From: Ruminococcus sp. UBA7477
Lineage (GTDB): Bacteria; Bacillota; Clostridia; Oscillospirales; Ruminococcaceae
Direction of reading: 5' to 3'
DNA length: 14,752 nucleotides
Assembly (NCBI GenBank): GCA_002479715.1
Contig: DLOT01000046.1
Location: 10,475-25,226, forward strand
Shown: one piece after another, positions 1-6,570 of the stretch
How positions within the stretch are numbered: the first letter of the stretch is position 1
Layout: each line of letters starts with the position of its first letter
Translations under genes and position numbers: made by a program
The notes under the pieces: model-generated
Database searches by the model: none
Told to the model about the DNA's origin: nothing
Seen by the model: the letters and a program-made list of their open reading frames with translations, nothing else

Positions 1-57
1 CTTTTCTAAGCTCTGCTTTTCCAAGCTCGGCTTATCTAAACTCTGCTTTTCCAAGCT
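1..57 (-). repeat. 15-bp in-frame tandem repeat in distal dprA
   Basis: Four imperfect 15-bp units sit at positions 1-57, and alternate units are more alike, giving a secondary 30-bp period. On the minus strand they encode a pentapeptide repeat, S-L-(E/D)-K-(Q/P), read as SLEKQ SLDKP SLEKQ SLEK. The unit is a multiple of three, so copy-number change would keep frame. The array touches the window edge, so the total number of units is unknown. Confidence 0.85.
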
Positions 58-1095
58 GACGGTATGCTCAGGCTCTGCTCTTTTTTTAACGTTGCCGCTT
101 CCGGAGCGGTGCCTTGTGCGGGACTTTTTTGTCGCCTCGACCGGTATATCCGCCGCAAACAGCAGACTGCTTTCGGACTTTTCTGCGAACGCATCCAAAT
201 CCTTTGTAAATCTAAGCTTATGCGAAAATTCCCCGTAATATTCATACAAAATATCTCTGTGAGAAAACACGGGTGTCGCCCCGTCGCTCAAAAGGCTTGC
301 GACCCCCGAATAAAGCGGCGAAAAGATGTCATGGGGAGGTATGCAGAACAGATCCTTTCCCTGTGAAGCGGCATAAGACGCCGTGTTGAGCGCACCGCTT
401 GTCTTGGAAGCCTGTGTTATCAAAACGCCCCTTGATATCCCCGAAAGGATCCTGTTTCTTGCCCTGAAGCTGAGCGAATTAGGGGCGGCAGTCGGAAAAT
501 ACTCTGAAATAACAGCGCCGTTTTGAGAAATAAGCTGTTTCAGCTTTCCGGTGTCCTTAGGATAGTCATATTCTACACCGCAGCCGAGGACTGCAACGGT
601 TTTTCCGCCCGCTTCGATCGCGGCGGTGTGTGCCGCACTGTCAACGCCGTTGGCGAAACCGCTGACGATCGTAATGCCTGACTCGGCAAGCTTACCGCTG
701 ATGGTTCGTGTGACCTTTTCGGTGTAGTCGGTCATACTTCTCGCGCCGACAACTCCGACGGTAACGGCATCTTCAAGAAAACTAAGGTTTCCCAGTGAAA
801 ACAGTACAGCCGGAGGATTGTATATATTACGCAGAAGCTCGGGGTATTCTCTGCTGTCAAAGTCCAGGACGATGATCCCCTTACTTTCGCAGTAGTCCAG
901 AATCCTCTGCGCCTGCGAAAGCTCTGTCGATTTTACTGCCGACCATTCCTCGGAAGTCAATCCGCGAATGCTGCCGCTCATAAGAGCCTCACAGCACTCT
1001 TTTGCCGAGGAAAACCTATCGCAGACCTGCCATATGCGGGGATTAGCGGGACCGAAAGCTATAGTGAGCCACAACCAGTAGACCCTGTCGTCCAT
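1..1095 (-). CDS. dprA: DNA-processing protein DprA (Smf), 3' end outside window
   Basis: DprA is a cytoplasmic single-stranded-DNA binding, RecA-loading protein that protects incoming DNA in natural transformation. The frame is open for 365 codons from ATG at 1095 to the window edge with no stop. The Rossmann-like core is clear: VGVVGAR at about residues 113-119, GFANGVDSAAHTAAIEAGGK at 146-165, AVLGCGVEYDYPK at 168-180, and ISEYF then RARNRILSGISRG at 211-223, matching the family's P-R-R-N-R-I-I-x-G-L-S block. An N-terminal helical region precedes the core. After about residue 320 the chain becomes basic and low in complexity, ending in a pentapeptide repeat. A C-terminal winged-helix domain, if present, lies beyond the window. 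The start codon overlaps the stop of the upstream methyltransferase as TAATG, so the two are probably translationally coupled. Odd points are SGALNTA where SGSLITA is usual, and the repeat tail. Confidence 0.93.
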   Translation of the reverse strand, partial: MDDRVYWLWLTIAFGPANPRIWQVCDRFSSAKECCEALMSGSIRGLTSEEWSAVKSTELSQAQRILDYCESKGIIVLDFDSREYPELLRNIYNPPAVLFSLGNLSFLEDAVTVGVVGARSMTDYTEKVTRTISGKLAESGITIVSGFANGVDSAAHTAAIEAGGKTVAVLGCGVEYDYPKDTGKLKQLISQNGAVISEYFPTAAPNSLSFRARNRILSGISRGVLITQASKTSGALNTASYAASQGKDLFCIPPHDIFSPLYSGVASLLSDGATPVFSHRDILYEYYGEFSHKLRFTKDLDAFAEKSESSLLFAADIPVEATKKSRTRHRSGSGNVKKRAEPEHTVSLEKQSLDKPSLEKQSLEK

Positions 1096-1901
1096 TATCT
1101 GAACATCTCCCAAAGAATTATTGTAGCGGCAGCGCCCGCGTTCAGCGAGTTTATCCTGCCCTTCATCGCTATAGTTATCTTTTCATCGCACGCCGCGATA
1201 TGCTCGGGAGGCATTCCTCTCCCCTCGTTTCCGATATAAACGGCGCATGGTCTGTCAAAGTCAAAGGACGTGATATCCGTTCCGCCGCTTATTACCGAAG
1301 CGACATTGACAATACCCGCTTTGCCGAAAACCGAAACGACCTTTTCAAAGTCATTATCTATAAAAACATCAACTCTTGCGATGCTGCCCATAGCGGCCCT
1401 GACGACCTTGGGATTATACAGGTCACAGCAGTTCCCCGTCAGAATGACGCCGCTTACTCCGACAGCGTCGGCAGTTCGGATCAGCGTTCCCAGATTGCCC
1501 GGATCCTGAATGTTATCAACCACAAGATATTTTCCGTCACTTATTATTGTATCAGCACAGAAGATTTTGTCAAGTCTTTTTGCCGTAACAAAAACCCCTT
1601 GACCGTTCTCGCTGTCAGCCAGCTTTTCGGCAAGATCAGGCGAAAGCTCGTATTTTATGCTGTCATCAAGCCCGGTCAGAAGCTCTGTCGGCAAGGCCGC
1701 CGAATACTTCTCCATGGCTCTGGCTGTGTAATAGACCGCCGTGATCTCTACCCGCCCTGAAGCCTTTTGCTCGGCTGCCGCATCCGTGCAGTTTCTCATT
1801 CCTTCAATAACAAACTCGCCGTTTTCCTCTCTTGCCTTTTTGCTGGACATAAGCCTTGCAAGCTTTTTTATGTTCGGATTCTCCCTGCTTGAAATATACG
1901 T
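1095..1901 (-). CDS. TrmH/SpoU-family RNA 2'-O-methyltransferase, probable ACG start
   Basis: SPOUT (trefoil-knot) enzyme expected to transfer a methyl group from S-adenosylmethionine to a ribose 2'-OH in rRNA or tRNA; the target base cannot be told. The three SpoU motifs are present: N-I-Q-D-P-G-N-L-G-T-L-I-R (about residues 130-142 of the long form), IGNEGRGMP (about 223-231), and a C-terminal NSLNAGAAATIILWE. The first ATG is at 1850, but the same frame upstream encodes YISSRENPNIKKLARL, the standard N-terminus of the family's substrate-binding domain (I-T-S-x-x-N-P-x-I-K). No ATG, GTG or TTG exists between the upstream in-frame TGA (1917-1919) and 1850. An ACG at 1899-1901 lies 8 nt behind a strong GGGAGG, so I place the start there (268 aa). 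Starting at 1850 would give 251 aa and remove conserved residues. It follows the rplT terminator closely and shares one base with dprA. Confidence 0.86.
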   Translation of the reverse strand, partial: TYISSRENPNIKKLARLMSSKKAREENGEFVIEGMRNCTDAAAEQKASGRVEITAVYYTARAMEKYSAALPTELLTGLDDSIKYELSPDLAEKLADSENGQGVFVTAKRLDKIFCADTIISDGKYLVVDNIQDPGNLGTLIRTADAVGVSGVILTGNCCDLYNPKVVRAAMGSIARVDVFIDNDFEKVVSVFGKAGIVNVASVISGGTDITSFDFDRPCAVYIGNEGRGMPPEHIAACDEKITIAMKGRINSLNAGAAATIILWEMFR

Positions 1902-1915
1902 ATTTTCCGCCTCCC
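1899..1915 (-). promoter_or_regulatory. RBS with non-canonical ACG start of the methyltransferase
   Basis: On the minus strand GGGAGG (1910-1915) is followed by an 8-nt spacer and ACG (1899-1901), in frame with the methyltransferase. This is exactly where homologues carry M-Y-I-S-S-R. The geometry is ideal for a start, so either ACG is used, or an ATG was mutated or miscalled at this base. Confidence 0.6.
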
Positions 1916-1940
1916 TTCACTAACCTCCCGTGCCTTTATA

Positions 1941-1980
1941 TACAACAAAACACGCACAAGTATTTCACAGTGTGCGTGTT
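1941..1980 (-). terminator. Rho-independent terminator after rplT
   Basis: The perfect 10-bp inverted repeat AACACGCACA / TGTGCGTGTT (1971-1980 and 1949-1958) closes a 12-nt loop and is followed on the minus strand by TTTTGTTGTA. It begins about 10 nt after the rplT stop and ends 40 nt before the methyltransferase start. No convincing new promoter is seen in between, so the methyltransferase-dprA pair may depend on read-through. Confidence 0.85.
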
Positions 1981-1989
1981 GATATTGCA

Positions 1990-2343
1990 TTAAAGAGCAG
2001 CCTTTGCCTTTTCAACTATAGCGGTGAAGCCTGTAGGATCGCTGATCGCGATTTCCGAAAGCATTTTTCTGTTGAGTGTGATGCCCGCCTTCTTGACACC
2101 GTTCATAAACGTTGAGTAGTTCATTCCGTTGAGCTTGCAGGCCGCGGAAATTCTTGCGATCCACAGCTGTCTGAAATCTCTCTTTCTCTGCTTTCTGCCG
2201 ATGTATGCATACTGACCGGACTTCATGACTGCCTGTTTCGCCATCTTAAAGTGTGTGCTCTTTGAACCGAAGTAGCCCTTAGCGAGCTTCAAAGTCTTAT
2301 TTCTTCTCTTACGAGTCATCATTGCGCCCTTAACACGAGCCAT
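1990..2343 (-). CDS. rplT: 50S ribosomal protein L20
   Basis: 117-residue protein with the full L20 pattern: MARVKGAMMTRKRRNKTLKL at the start, then FGSKSTHFKMAKQAVMKS, YIGRKQRKRDFRQLWIARI and a C-terminal DPTGFTAIVEKAKAAL. L20 binds 23S rRNA early in large-subunit assembly; in Firmicutes it also binds the infC leader to repress its own operon. The length is that of the family (about 118). The start ATG follows AGGAGG with a 9-nt spacer. It is the last gene of infC-rpmI-rplT, 49 bp behind rpmI, and is followed at once by a strong terminator. Confidence 0.98.
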   Translation of the reverse strand: MARVKGAMMTRKRRNKTLKLAKGYFGSKSTHFKMAKQAVMKSGQYAYIGRKQRKRDFRQLWIARISAACKLNGMNYSTFMNGVKKAGITLNRKMLSEIAISDPTGFTAIVEKAKAAL

Positions 2344-2392
2344 AATTAATTACCTCCTAATAATCGTTCAGATAAAATCCCCGAAGCTCTTT

Positions 2393-2596
2393 TTACTTGT
2401 AAGGGATAAGAACCTTTACGTTCTTGATGTTAGTCTTGTCAGCATAAGCCGCGTTGCGCAAGGTCCTTACACGCTTATGGCCCTTTGAGATAAGTCTGTG
2501 TCTTTTGTTTGTGTGCTGAAACTTAACCTTGCCTGTTCCGGTAACGCTGAAACGCTTTTTTGCGCCGGAATGTGTCTTGATCTTTACCTTTGACAT
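2393..2596 (-). CDS. rpmI: 50S ribosomal protein L35
   Basis: 67-residue basic protein beginning MSKVKIKTHSGAKKRF, then KRHRLISKGHKRVRTLR, the L35 signature; the family is about 65 residues. It is a structural component of the large ribosomal subunit. I chose ATG at 2596 because AGGAGG lies 8 nt upstream and homologues begin here. An in-frame ATG 48 bp further upstream would add residues unlike L35 and start inside the infC stop region. It lies 22 bp downstream of infC and is co-transcribed with infC and rplT. Confidence 0.98.
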   Translation of the reverse strand: MSKVKIKTHSGAKKRFSVTGTGKVKFQHTNKRHRLISKGHKRVRTLRNAAYADKTNIKNVKVLIPYK

Positions 2597-2618
2597 TTTA
2601 TTTTCCTCCTTATATTGT

Positions 2619-3137
2619 TTACTTAGTAGATTTCGGTGATACAAACATCACCAAGCTGCGCCCCTCCATTTTTATGGGCTTGTCAACAACGCCTGCTTCC
2701 GAAACAGCTTCCTTATACTTGTTCATAAGGTCCTCACCGAGATGCGGATGGGCAACCGATCGCTTGCGGAACCTAACGGAAACCTTCAGCTTATCCCCGC
2801 CCTTTAAAAACTTAACTCCCTGATTGACCTTCGTCTGAAAATCGTGGGTGTCGATCGTTGATGACATCCTGATCTCCTTGATGTCAATGACCTTCTGATT
2901 TTTGCGGGCTTCCTTTTCCCGCTTGTCCTGCTCAAAACAATATTTTCCGTAGTCCATTATCTTGCACACGGGCGGCTGGGCATTCGGCGCGATCTTAACA
3001 AGATCCAGATCCTGCTCGATAGCCAAATCCAAAGCCTCTTTGGCGGACATCATTCCAAGCTGTGAGCCGTCTACTCCAATGACGCGAAGCTCCTTATCAC
3101 GGATCTCTTCGTTGATTTGCAGTTCTTTGTTGCTAAT
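2619..3137 (-). CDS. infC: Translation initiation factor IF-3, AUU start
   Basis: IF-3 binds the 30S subunit, prevents 50S joining and proofreads the start codon and initiator tRNA. The first ATG in frame (3053) would give only 144 residues. The frame upstream encodes INEEIRDKELRVIGVDGSQL, the typical IF-3 N-terminal domain, beginning with ATT at 3135-3137 directly behind GGAGG (9-nt spacer). This gives 172 residues, the normal length. AUU is the classical infC start codon and lets IF-3 limit its own synthesis. The N domain runs to about residue 77, then a charged linker (EQDKREKEARKNQKVIDIKE) and the C domain with TKVNQGVKFLKGGDKLKVSV. Odd point: RFRKRSVAH where most IF-3s have RFRGREMAH. 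First gene of the infC-rpmI-rplT operon. Confidence 0.97.
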   Translation of the reverse strand: MSNKELQINEEIRDKELRVIGVDGSQLGMMSAKEALDLAIEQDLDLVKIAPNAQPPVCKIMDYGKYCFEQDKREKEARKNQKVIDIKEIRMSSTIDTHDFQTKVNQGVKFLKGGDKLKVSVRFRKRSVAHPHLGEDLMNKYKEAVSEAGVVDKPIKMEGRSLVMFVSPKSTK

Positions 3138-3151
3138 GGTGCAGCACCTCC
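3135..3151 (-). promoter_or_regulatory. infC RBS and AUU start codon
   Basis: GGAGG at 3147-3151, a 9-nt spacer, then ATT at 3135-3137 decide the infC start. The sequence from the SD to the start, GGTGCTGCACC, is itself a small inverted repeat (GGTG/CACC, 3-nt loop) and could modulate access to the site. Confidence 0.85.
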
Positions 3152-3281
3152 AAAAAAATAAAGCGTAACACTACTGCCACGCTCACAAACGCAAAGCCCC
3201 GCACAAGGGCTAACATTCACTATAAACCTTTTTGCTCGCTCGCTGAAGGTGAGGGCTTGGCAGCTCTTCTTTATTGTTTAC
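3138..3281 (-). promoter_or_regulatory. infC operon 5' leader, probable L20-type attenuator
   Basis: A 144-nt untranslated leader lies between the predicted transcription start (about 3281) and infC. Its 5' part carries CTGCCA (3258-3263) and CTCAC (3249-3253). Its 3' part carries GTGAG (3182-3186) and TGGCAG (3174-3179), in the right order to form an 11-bp long-range helix. The TGGCAG segment is also the left arm of the terminator hairpin just upstream of the infC SD, so the two folds exclude each other. Inner hairpins such as AGCCC/GGGCT sit between. Architecture and gene context match the Firmicute L20 leader, in which L20 binding favours termination; the L20 assignment is inferred from context. 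Confidence 0.75.
3152..3183 (-). terminator. Attenuator terminator in infC leader
   Basis: Minus-strand stem AGCGTGGCA / TGTTACGCT (9 bp including two G-U pairs) with loop GTAG, followed by TTATTTTTTT, immediately before the infC SD. Its left arm overlaps the antiterminator-forming TGGCAG. Confidence 0.82.
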
Positions 3282-3287
3282 CAAGTC

Positions 3288-3316
3288 ATTATACACCCTC
3301 TTACAGGTTTTGTCAA
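3288..3316 (-). promoter_or_regulatory. Consensus sigma-A promoter of infC operon
   Basis: TTGACA (3311-3316), 17-nt spacer, TATAAT (3288-3293): perfect consensus hexamers at optimal spacing on the minus strand, as expected for a ribosomal protein operon. It starts 31 bp after the stop of the CPBP-like gene. Confidence 0.93.
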
Positions 3317-3346
3317 TACCTTTTTCAAATATTTTTGCGAAAACTG

Positions 3347-4507
3347 CTACATCAAAAAGATGCCGCCTGAGATAACCATGATAAGCCATAGCATTATCGG
3401 ACTGTTTGAGAAAAAAACTATCAGCTTTCTCTCGAGCGAAAGGTTGGTGCGCGAGCTGTCGATATTAAAGCTGAAATTCTGTCCGGTCGTTACACGGGCA
3501 TAGATTATCAGCGACACAGCCACGATTATAAAACAAATTATGATCTCGGTCATTTCGGAAGTTCCCGCCGGCAAATAAACCTCAACTATATTGAGTATGA
3601 ACACAAGCAGCGACGAGCCTATTCGCATTCCGACAGCTGCGCGGATCGAACCCGTGCGCAGGGTAAACAATGTGATAATTATGCTTATACAAGCGGTACA
3701 GCCTGTAGATGAAAGATCCAGTCCGCTGAATATCTCCGCCGTACAGCAAACGATAAATGCAAACAGATCTCCGAACTGCCGAAAGGTCTGCAATATGACT
3801 CCTCTGAACAAGATCTCGTTCAGGATCGAAACCGCGATGCAGTTGACGATACCAAACAGAATAACAGCAAAGACATTGTCGGAATATATAAAATCCAGCC
3901 GATAGGACCTTGCGCCGAAGCTGCCAAGAACTCCTGCCAAAACACTTTCTGCCTGCAAACAGAAAATCGTCGCCATCAGCGACATGACCATAGCGCAGGC
4001 AAAAATATCCGGATTGCGGTGATCTGCCTCCGGAAGCATAACAGCGCGGGGCAGCCTTGTATCAAGAACGCATATCAGTATCGGAGTAAGATATTTAAGC
4101 ACACGCAGCGCGCTGACGACAGCGCACACTCCCAATGGAACGCTGAGACTGTCGAGCGGCTGCCCATACGGAACCTTAGTTACAGTATATCCCCCATCCT
4201 CGACAACCGCAGCCGAATAGATCATCTCTACCAAAGCGAAAAGGATCATTGTGAACACCGTCATGGTCACAAGCCTGCAACAGCGCCTCAAAACCTTTTT
4301 CTCAACATCGCCGGGGCTTTTCATTACATAGCCCTGCCCGTCCACATAAGAGTGCTCATTTATCCTTTTTACATAAGAATATGCATACGGATTGTTACCG
4401 GAGCTTCGCCAGTTCAAAAACTCATTGCAGTAAAGCTTGGACTGATTAAGATAGGCGGCGTTTTTGGCAACGTCGATGTATTCGCTGTTCTTCTTCTCGT
4501 CTGCCAA
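3347..4507 (-). CDS. CPBP-like multi-pass membrane protein, catalytic residues lost
   Basis: 386-residue integral membrane protein. A soluble N-terminus (residues 1-75) precedes hydrophobic segments near 80-100, 123-148, 166-195, 211-230, 245-260, 270-285, 293-310 and 319-337, and a final one near 370-385. Residues 230-310 align by eye with the CPBP (Abi/CAAX-protease-like) glutamic intramembrane peptidase domain: NEILFRGVILQTFRQFG in place of EExxFRG, then FTLRTGSIRAAVGMRIGSSL in place of RTGSxxxxIxxHxxxN. The first Glu of EExxxR is Asn230, the FxxxH histidine is absent (FSGL) and the HxxxN motif reads MRIGS, so peptidase activity is doubtful. The start is TTG at 4507 with AAGGAGG 9 nt upstream. 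It lies 25 bp behind the TPM gene as last member of the thyX cluster, and no clear terminator separates it from the infC promoter. Confidence 0.78.
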   Translation of the reverse strand: MADEKKNSEYIDVAKNAAYLNQSKLYCNEFLNWRSSGNNPYAYSYVKRINEHSYVDGQGYVMKSPGDVEKKVLRRCCRLVTMTVFTMILFALVEMIYSAAVVEDGGYTVTKVPYGQPLDSLSVPLGVCAVVSALRVLKYLTPILICVLDTRLPRAVMLPEADHRNPDIFACAMVMSLMATIFCLQAESVLAGVLGSFGARSYRLDFIYSDNVFAVILFGIVNCIAVSILNEILFRGVILQTFRQFGDLFAFIVCCTAEIFSGLDLSSTGCTACISIIITLFTLRTGSIRAAVGMRIGSSLLVFILNIVEVYLPAGTSEMTEIIICFIIVAVSLIIYARVTTGQNFSFNIDSSRTNLSLERKLIVFFSNSPIMLWLIMVISGGIFLM

Positions 4508-4532
4508 AGCTTACCGCCTCCTTACAAACTGC

Positions 4533-5396
4533 TTAAAAATGTCCTCCATGGCCGCCGTGACTTCGACCGCTTGAGCCGATATGACCGCCACCGCCTCCGC
4601 TGCCGCCGTTGCTCTTGGGTATCTTGGTGACATTTGCAAACAAAAACGTATCCTTTGCATAGGTCTGATTAAAGTTCTTCAGATATTCTCTCGCCGCAGG
4701 CTTAGGCATTATCGGCTTCATTTTCTTAACAAGCCCCTTAACGAATAACCAGCTTATCAGCAGCGCGACAGGAGCCGCGATCAGTGAACTCTTCAGTATC
4801 GCTTTTCCTGATATTTTTCTATGGAAGGTATCATACGGACGATCGGTTTTCGCTTCTTCTACGAAATCATAAACCTCATTGACAAAGGTTTCAAAGCACT
4901 CGTCATAGTCGCCGTCGCTCAGCTTGCTGACAACAGTGTCGTCAAGGTACTCAAAGCCGTACTCGGTGAAGGCTGTCTGTCCGTAGCCGCAAGTCGAAAA
5001 ATGATACGACCTGTCCGCCATTGAAACGACCATAATTATTCCGTCGTAATCCTCGCCGACTCCGTATCCGCCGTAGTCAAAGAAATCATCGGCAAAGCCT
5101 TGTATACCGCCGCTAAAGACGCCACTGAAGCTGTTGCGGTAGTCGTCAACCGTCAGAATAACGCAGTCAAACTCCCAGTCCTCAATGATCTTTTCTATTT
5201 TTTTATTTAATTTCTCCTCTGTAGAATAGGATATAAGATCCGCCTCGTCGATGACCCTGGGCAGATCACTGTTATACTCCCCTTCTCCGTAATCCGGCAA
5301 TTCATTGCCTATTGTGACAGCGCTCGCCGTTACGCACATTGCAATGCTCAGAGCGCCGGCAGATACAACTGCTAAAGCGCGATCTATCAGCTTCAT
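4533..5396 (-). CDS. TPM-domain (YgcG/Psb32-like) secreted membrane-anchored protein
   Basis: 287 residues. An N-terminal signal peptide (about 1-26, basic start, hydrophobic core, ending near A-S-A-V) is followed by a TPM domain at about 46-180. The domain is recognisable from PRVIDEADLISYSTEEKLNK, a beta strand with D-C-V-I-L-T-V, the GEDYDGIIMVVSMADRSYHF core and G-Y-G-Q-T-A-F-T. A single membrane helix lies at about 200-219, followed by a cytoplasmic-side tail ending in a Gly/Ser/His-rich stretch (264-287) that could bind metal. TPM proteins have been linked to membrane-protein repair or phosphatase-like roles; the function here is not assigned. ATG at 5396 has GGAGG 11 nt upstream, and that SD overlaps the stop of the preceding gene (15-bp gap). 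Zinc-ribbon plus TPM neighbours are a recurrent pairing in Firmicutes, so they probably act together. Confidence 0.85.
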   Translation of the reverse strand: MKLIDRALAVVSAGALSIAMCVTASAVTIGNELPDYGEGEYNSDLPRVIDEADLISYSTEEKLNKKIEKIIEDWEFDCVILTVDDYRNSFSGVFSGGIQGFADDFFDYGGYGVGEDYDGIIMVVSMADRSYHFSTCGYGQTAFTEYGFEYLDDTVVSKLSDGDYDECFETFVNEVYDFVEEAKTDRPYDTFHRKISGKAILKSSLIAAPVALLISWLFVKGLVKKMKPIMPKPAAREYLKNFNQTYAKDTFLFANVTKIPKSNGGSGGGGGHIGSSGRSHGGHGGHF

Positions 5397-5411
5397 AATC
5401 CGTCACGCCTC

Positions 5412-6506
5412 CTAAAGCAAAAAAGTGATGAACGAAAAAACAGCAGCAAAAGATACTGCCATTGCCGCCGCGCCGAAAAGCAGCTTTTTCATCTTGTCTA
5501 TCGGCAGATTTCCGACAGTCTTTCCCGTCTGACCGTTGACGGCAAACATATAGTTTTCTCCCTTGTATTCGGTGTTGCAGACCCAAACGGGCATAAGCGC
5601 ATAGCGTATCTCTCCCTCGTTTATCTGAACATTTACGTTCTCATTAACGACCTTCATGTATCCCTTGACTGTACTTTTCAAGACCTCATCGGTGCTGTTT
5701 TTTATGCGTGCATTGGCCCGGTCGATGCTGTGAGCAACGTCAACATCATAGCGGTCGGCAAAAAATCCTGCCAGATACGCTGTGCTGAAATCGACAGCTT
5801 CGTCATAGTGGAAAGGCTCAAGCGACTCCATAAGCGCATCGTCCATTTTTGTAGAGCCGTCAACCGGAACCTTCTCGAAGCTCATCACACCTGCACGGAC
5901 AATGGAATAATGCTCTGTCTTGGTGTATATGTACTTGGAATCCGACCAGTGCTTGACCTTAGTTCCCTTGTAATGCGCGTCCCCCGTACTGTTCGCATCA
6001 AACAGCCAGAAAGGAACGTATATTCCTTTGATATTCTGTATTCGGTTTTCAGAGCGAAAGCTCTTGGGAAGAAGAGGCTTGCCCTTTATAAAATTGGCAT
6101 ATGCCTTCTCCACCTTTGATCTGTCGACCTTGAACGGTATAACGAAATCAGGGCGCAGGACTCCTTCGACAGCCTCGTTCATAACTACGGGATTATCGCA
6201 ATACGGGCAAGTCGAAGCCATAGTGCTTCCGTCGCCTATTATCTCGCCGCCGCAGTGACTGCATTTAAACGATTTGAGAGAGCTTAGCTCGCCCTCGCTC
6301 CAGTCGCCGTTGCCGCTTCTTTCATCATAGGTTTTCCATGAAAAATTCTCGGGCTTTTGCTGAGAAAGCCCCTCCTCATAGCCCTGCAGCGTGCTTATTT
6401 CATACTCGTTGTCACAGTACATACATTTCAGTTTGTCTGTTCCTGCGGCATACTGAATGTCAGCGCCGCAGCACGGGCACTTATAGACTATCATGCTATC
6501 AGCCAT
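5412..6506 (-). CDS. Double zinc-ribbon, C-terminally membrane-anchored protein
   Basis: 364 residues of unassigned function. Two zinc ribbons are visible: CPCC at 10-13 with CMYC at 28-31, and CSHC at 82-85 with CPYC at 100-103. A soluble alpha/beta region follows, with sequence such as RPDFVIPFKVDRSKVEKAY, IKGIYVPFWLFDA and ALMPVWVCNTEYKGENYMFAVNG, then one C-terminal transmembrane helix at about 341-363. This arrangement is typical of the Firmicute proteins often mislabelled as primosomal or helicase-like because of the ribbons; no helicase motifs are present. ATG at 6506 follows GGAGG with a 7-nt spacer. It lies 64 bp after thyX and 15 bp before the TPM gene, suggesting a membrane-associated partnership with the TPM protein. 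Confidence 0.85.
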   Translation of the reverse strand: MADSMIVYKCPCCGADIQYAAGTDKLKCMYCDNEYEISTLQGYEEGLSQQKPENFSWKTYDERSGNGDWSEGELSSLKSFKCSHCGGEIIGDGSTMASTCPYCDNPVVMNEAVEGVLRPDFVIPFKVDRSKVEKAYANFIKGKPLLPKSFRSENRIQNIKGIYVPFWLFDANSTGDAHYKGTKVKHWSDSKYIYTKTEHYSIVRAGVMSFEKVPVDGSTKMDDALMESLEPFHYDEAVDFSTAYLAGFFADRYDVDVAHSIDRANARIKNSTDEVLKSTVKGYMKVVNENVNVQINEGEIRYALMPVWVCNTEYKGENYMFAVNGQTGKTVGNLPIDKMKKLLFGAAAMAVSFAAVFSFITFLL

Positions 6507-6570
6507 TGATTAGCCTCCTCGGTCATTATTCTCAGTTGACAGCTTTGGTACAAGCAATTGTATTCATCAA

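Noticed and set aside
1..60. CRISPR-like array at the left edge
   Set aside because: Period is 15 bp with no unique spacers, and it is in frame inside dprA; a tandem repeat, not CRISPR.
1200..1760. 186-codon plus-strand open frame
   Set aside because: Antisense to the methyltransferase, which has clear SpoU motifs.
4019..4630. 203-codon plus-strand open frame
   Set aside because: Antisense to the CPBP-like and TPM genes, with His/Arg/Cys-rich translation typical of a shadow frame.
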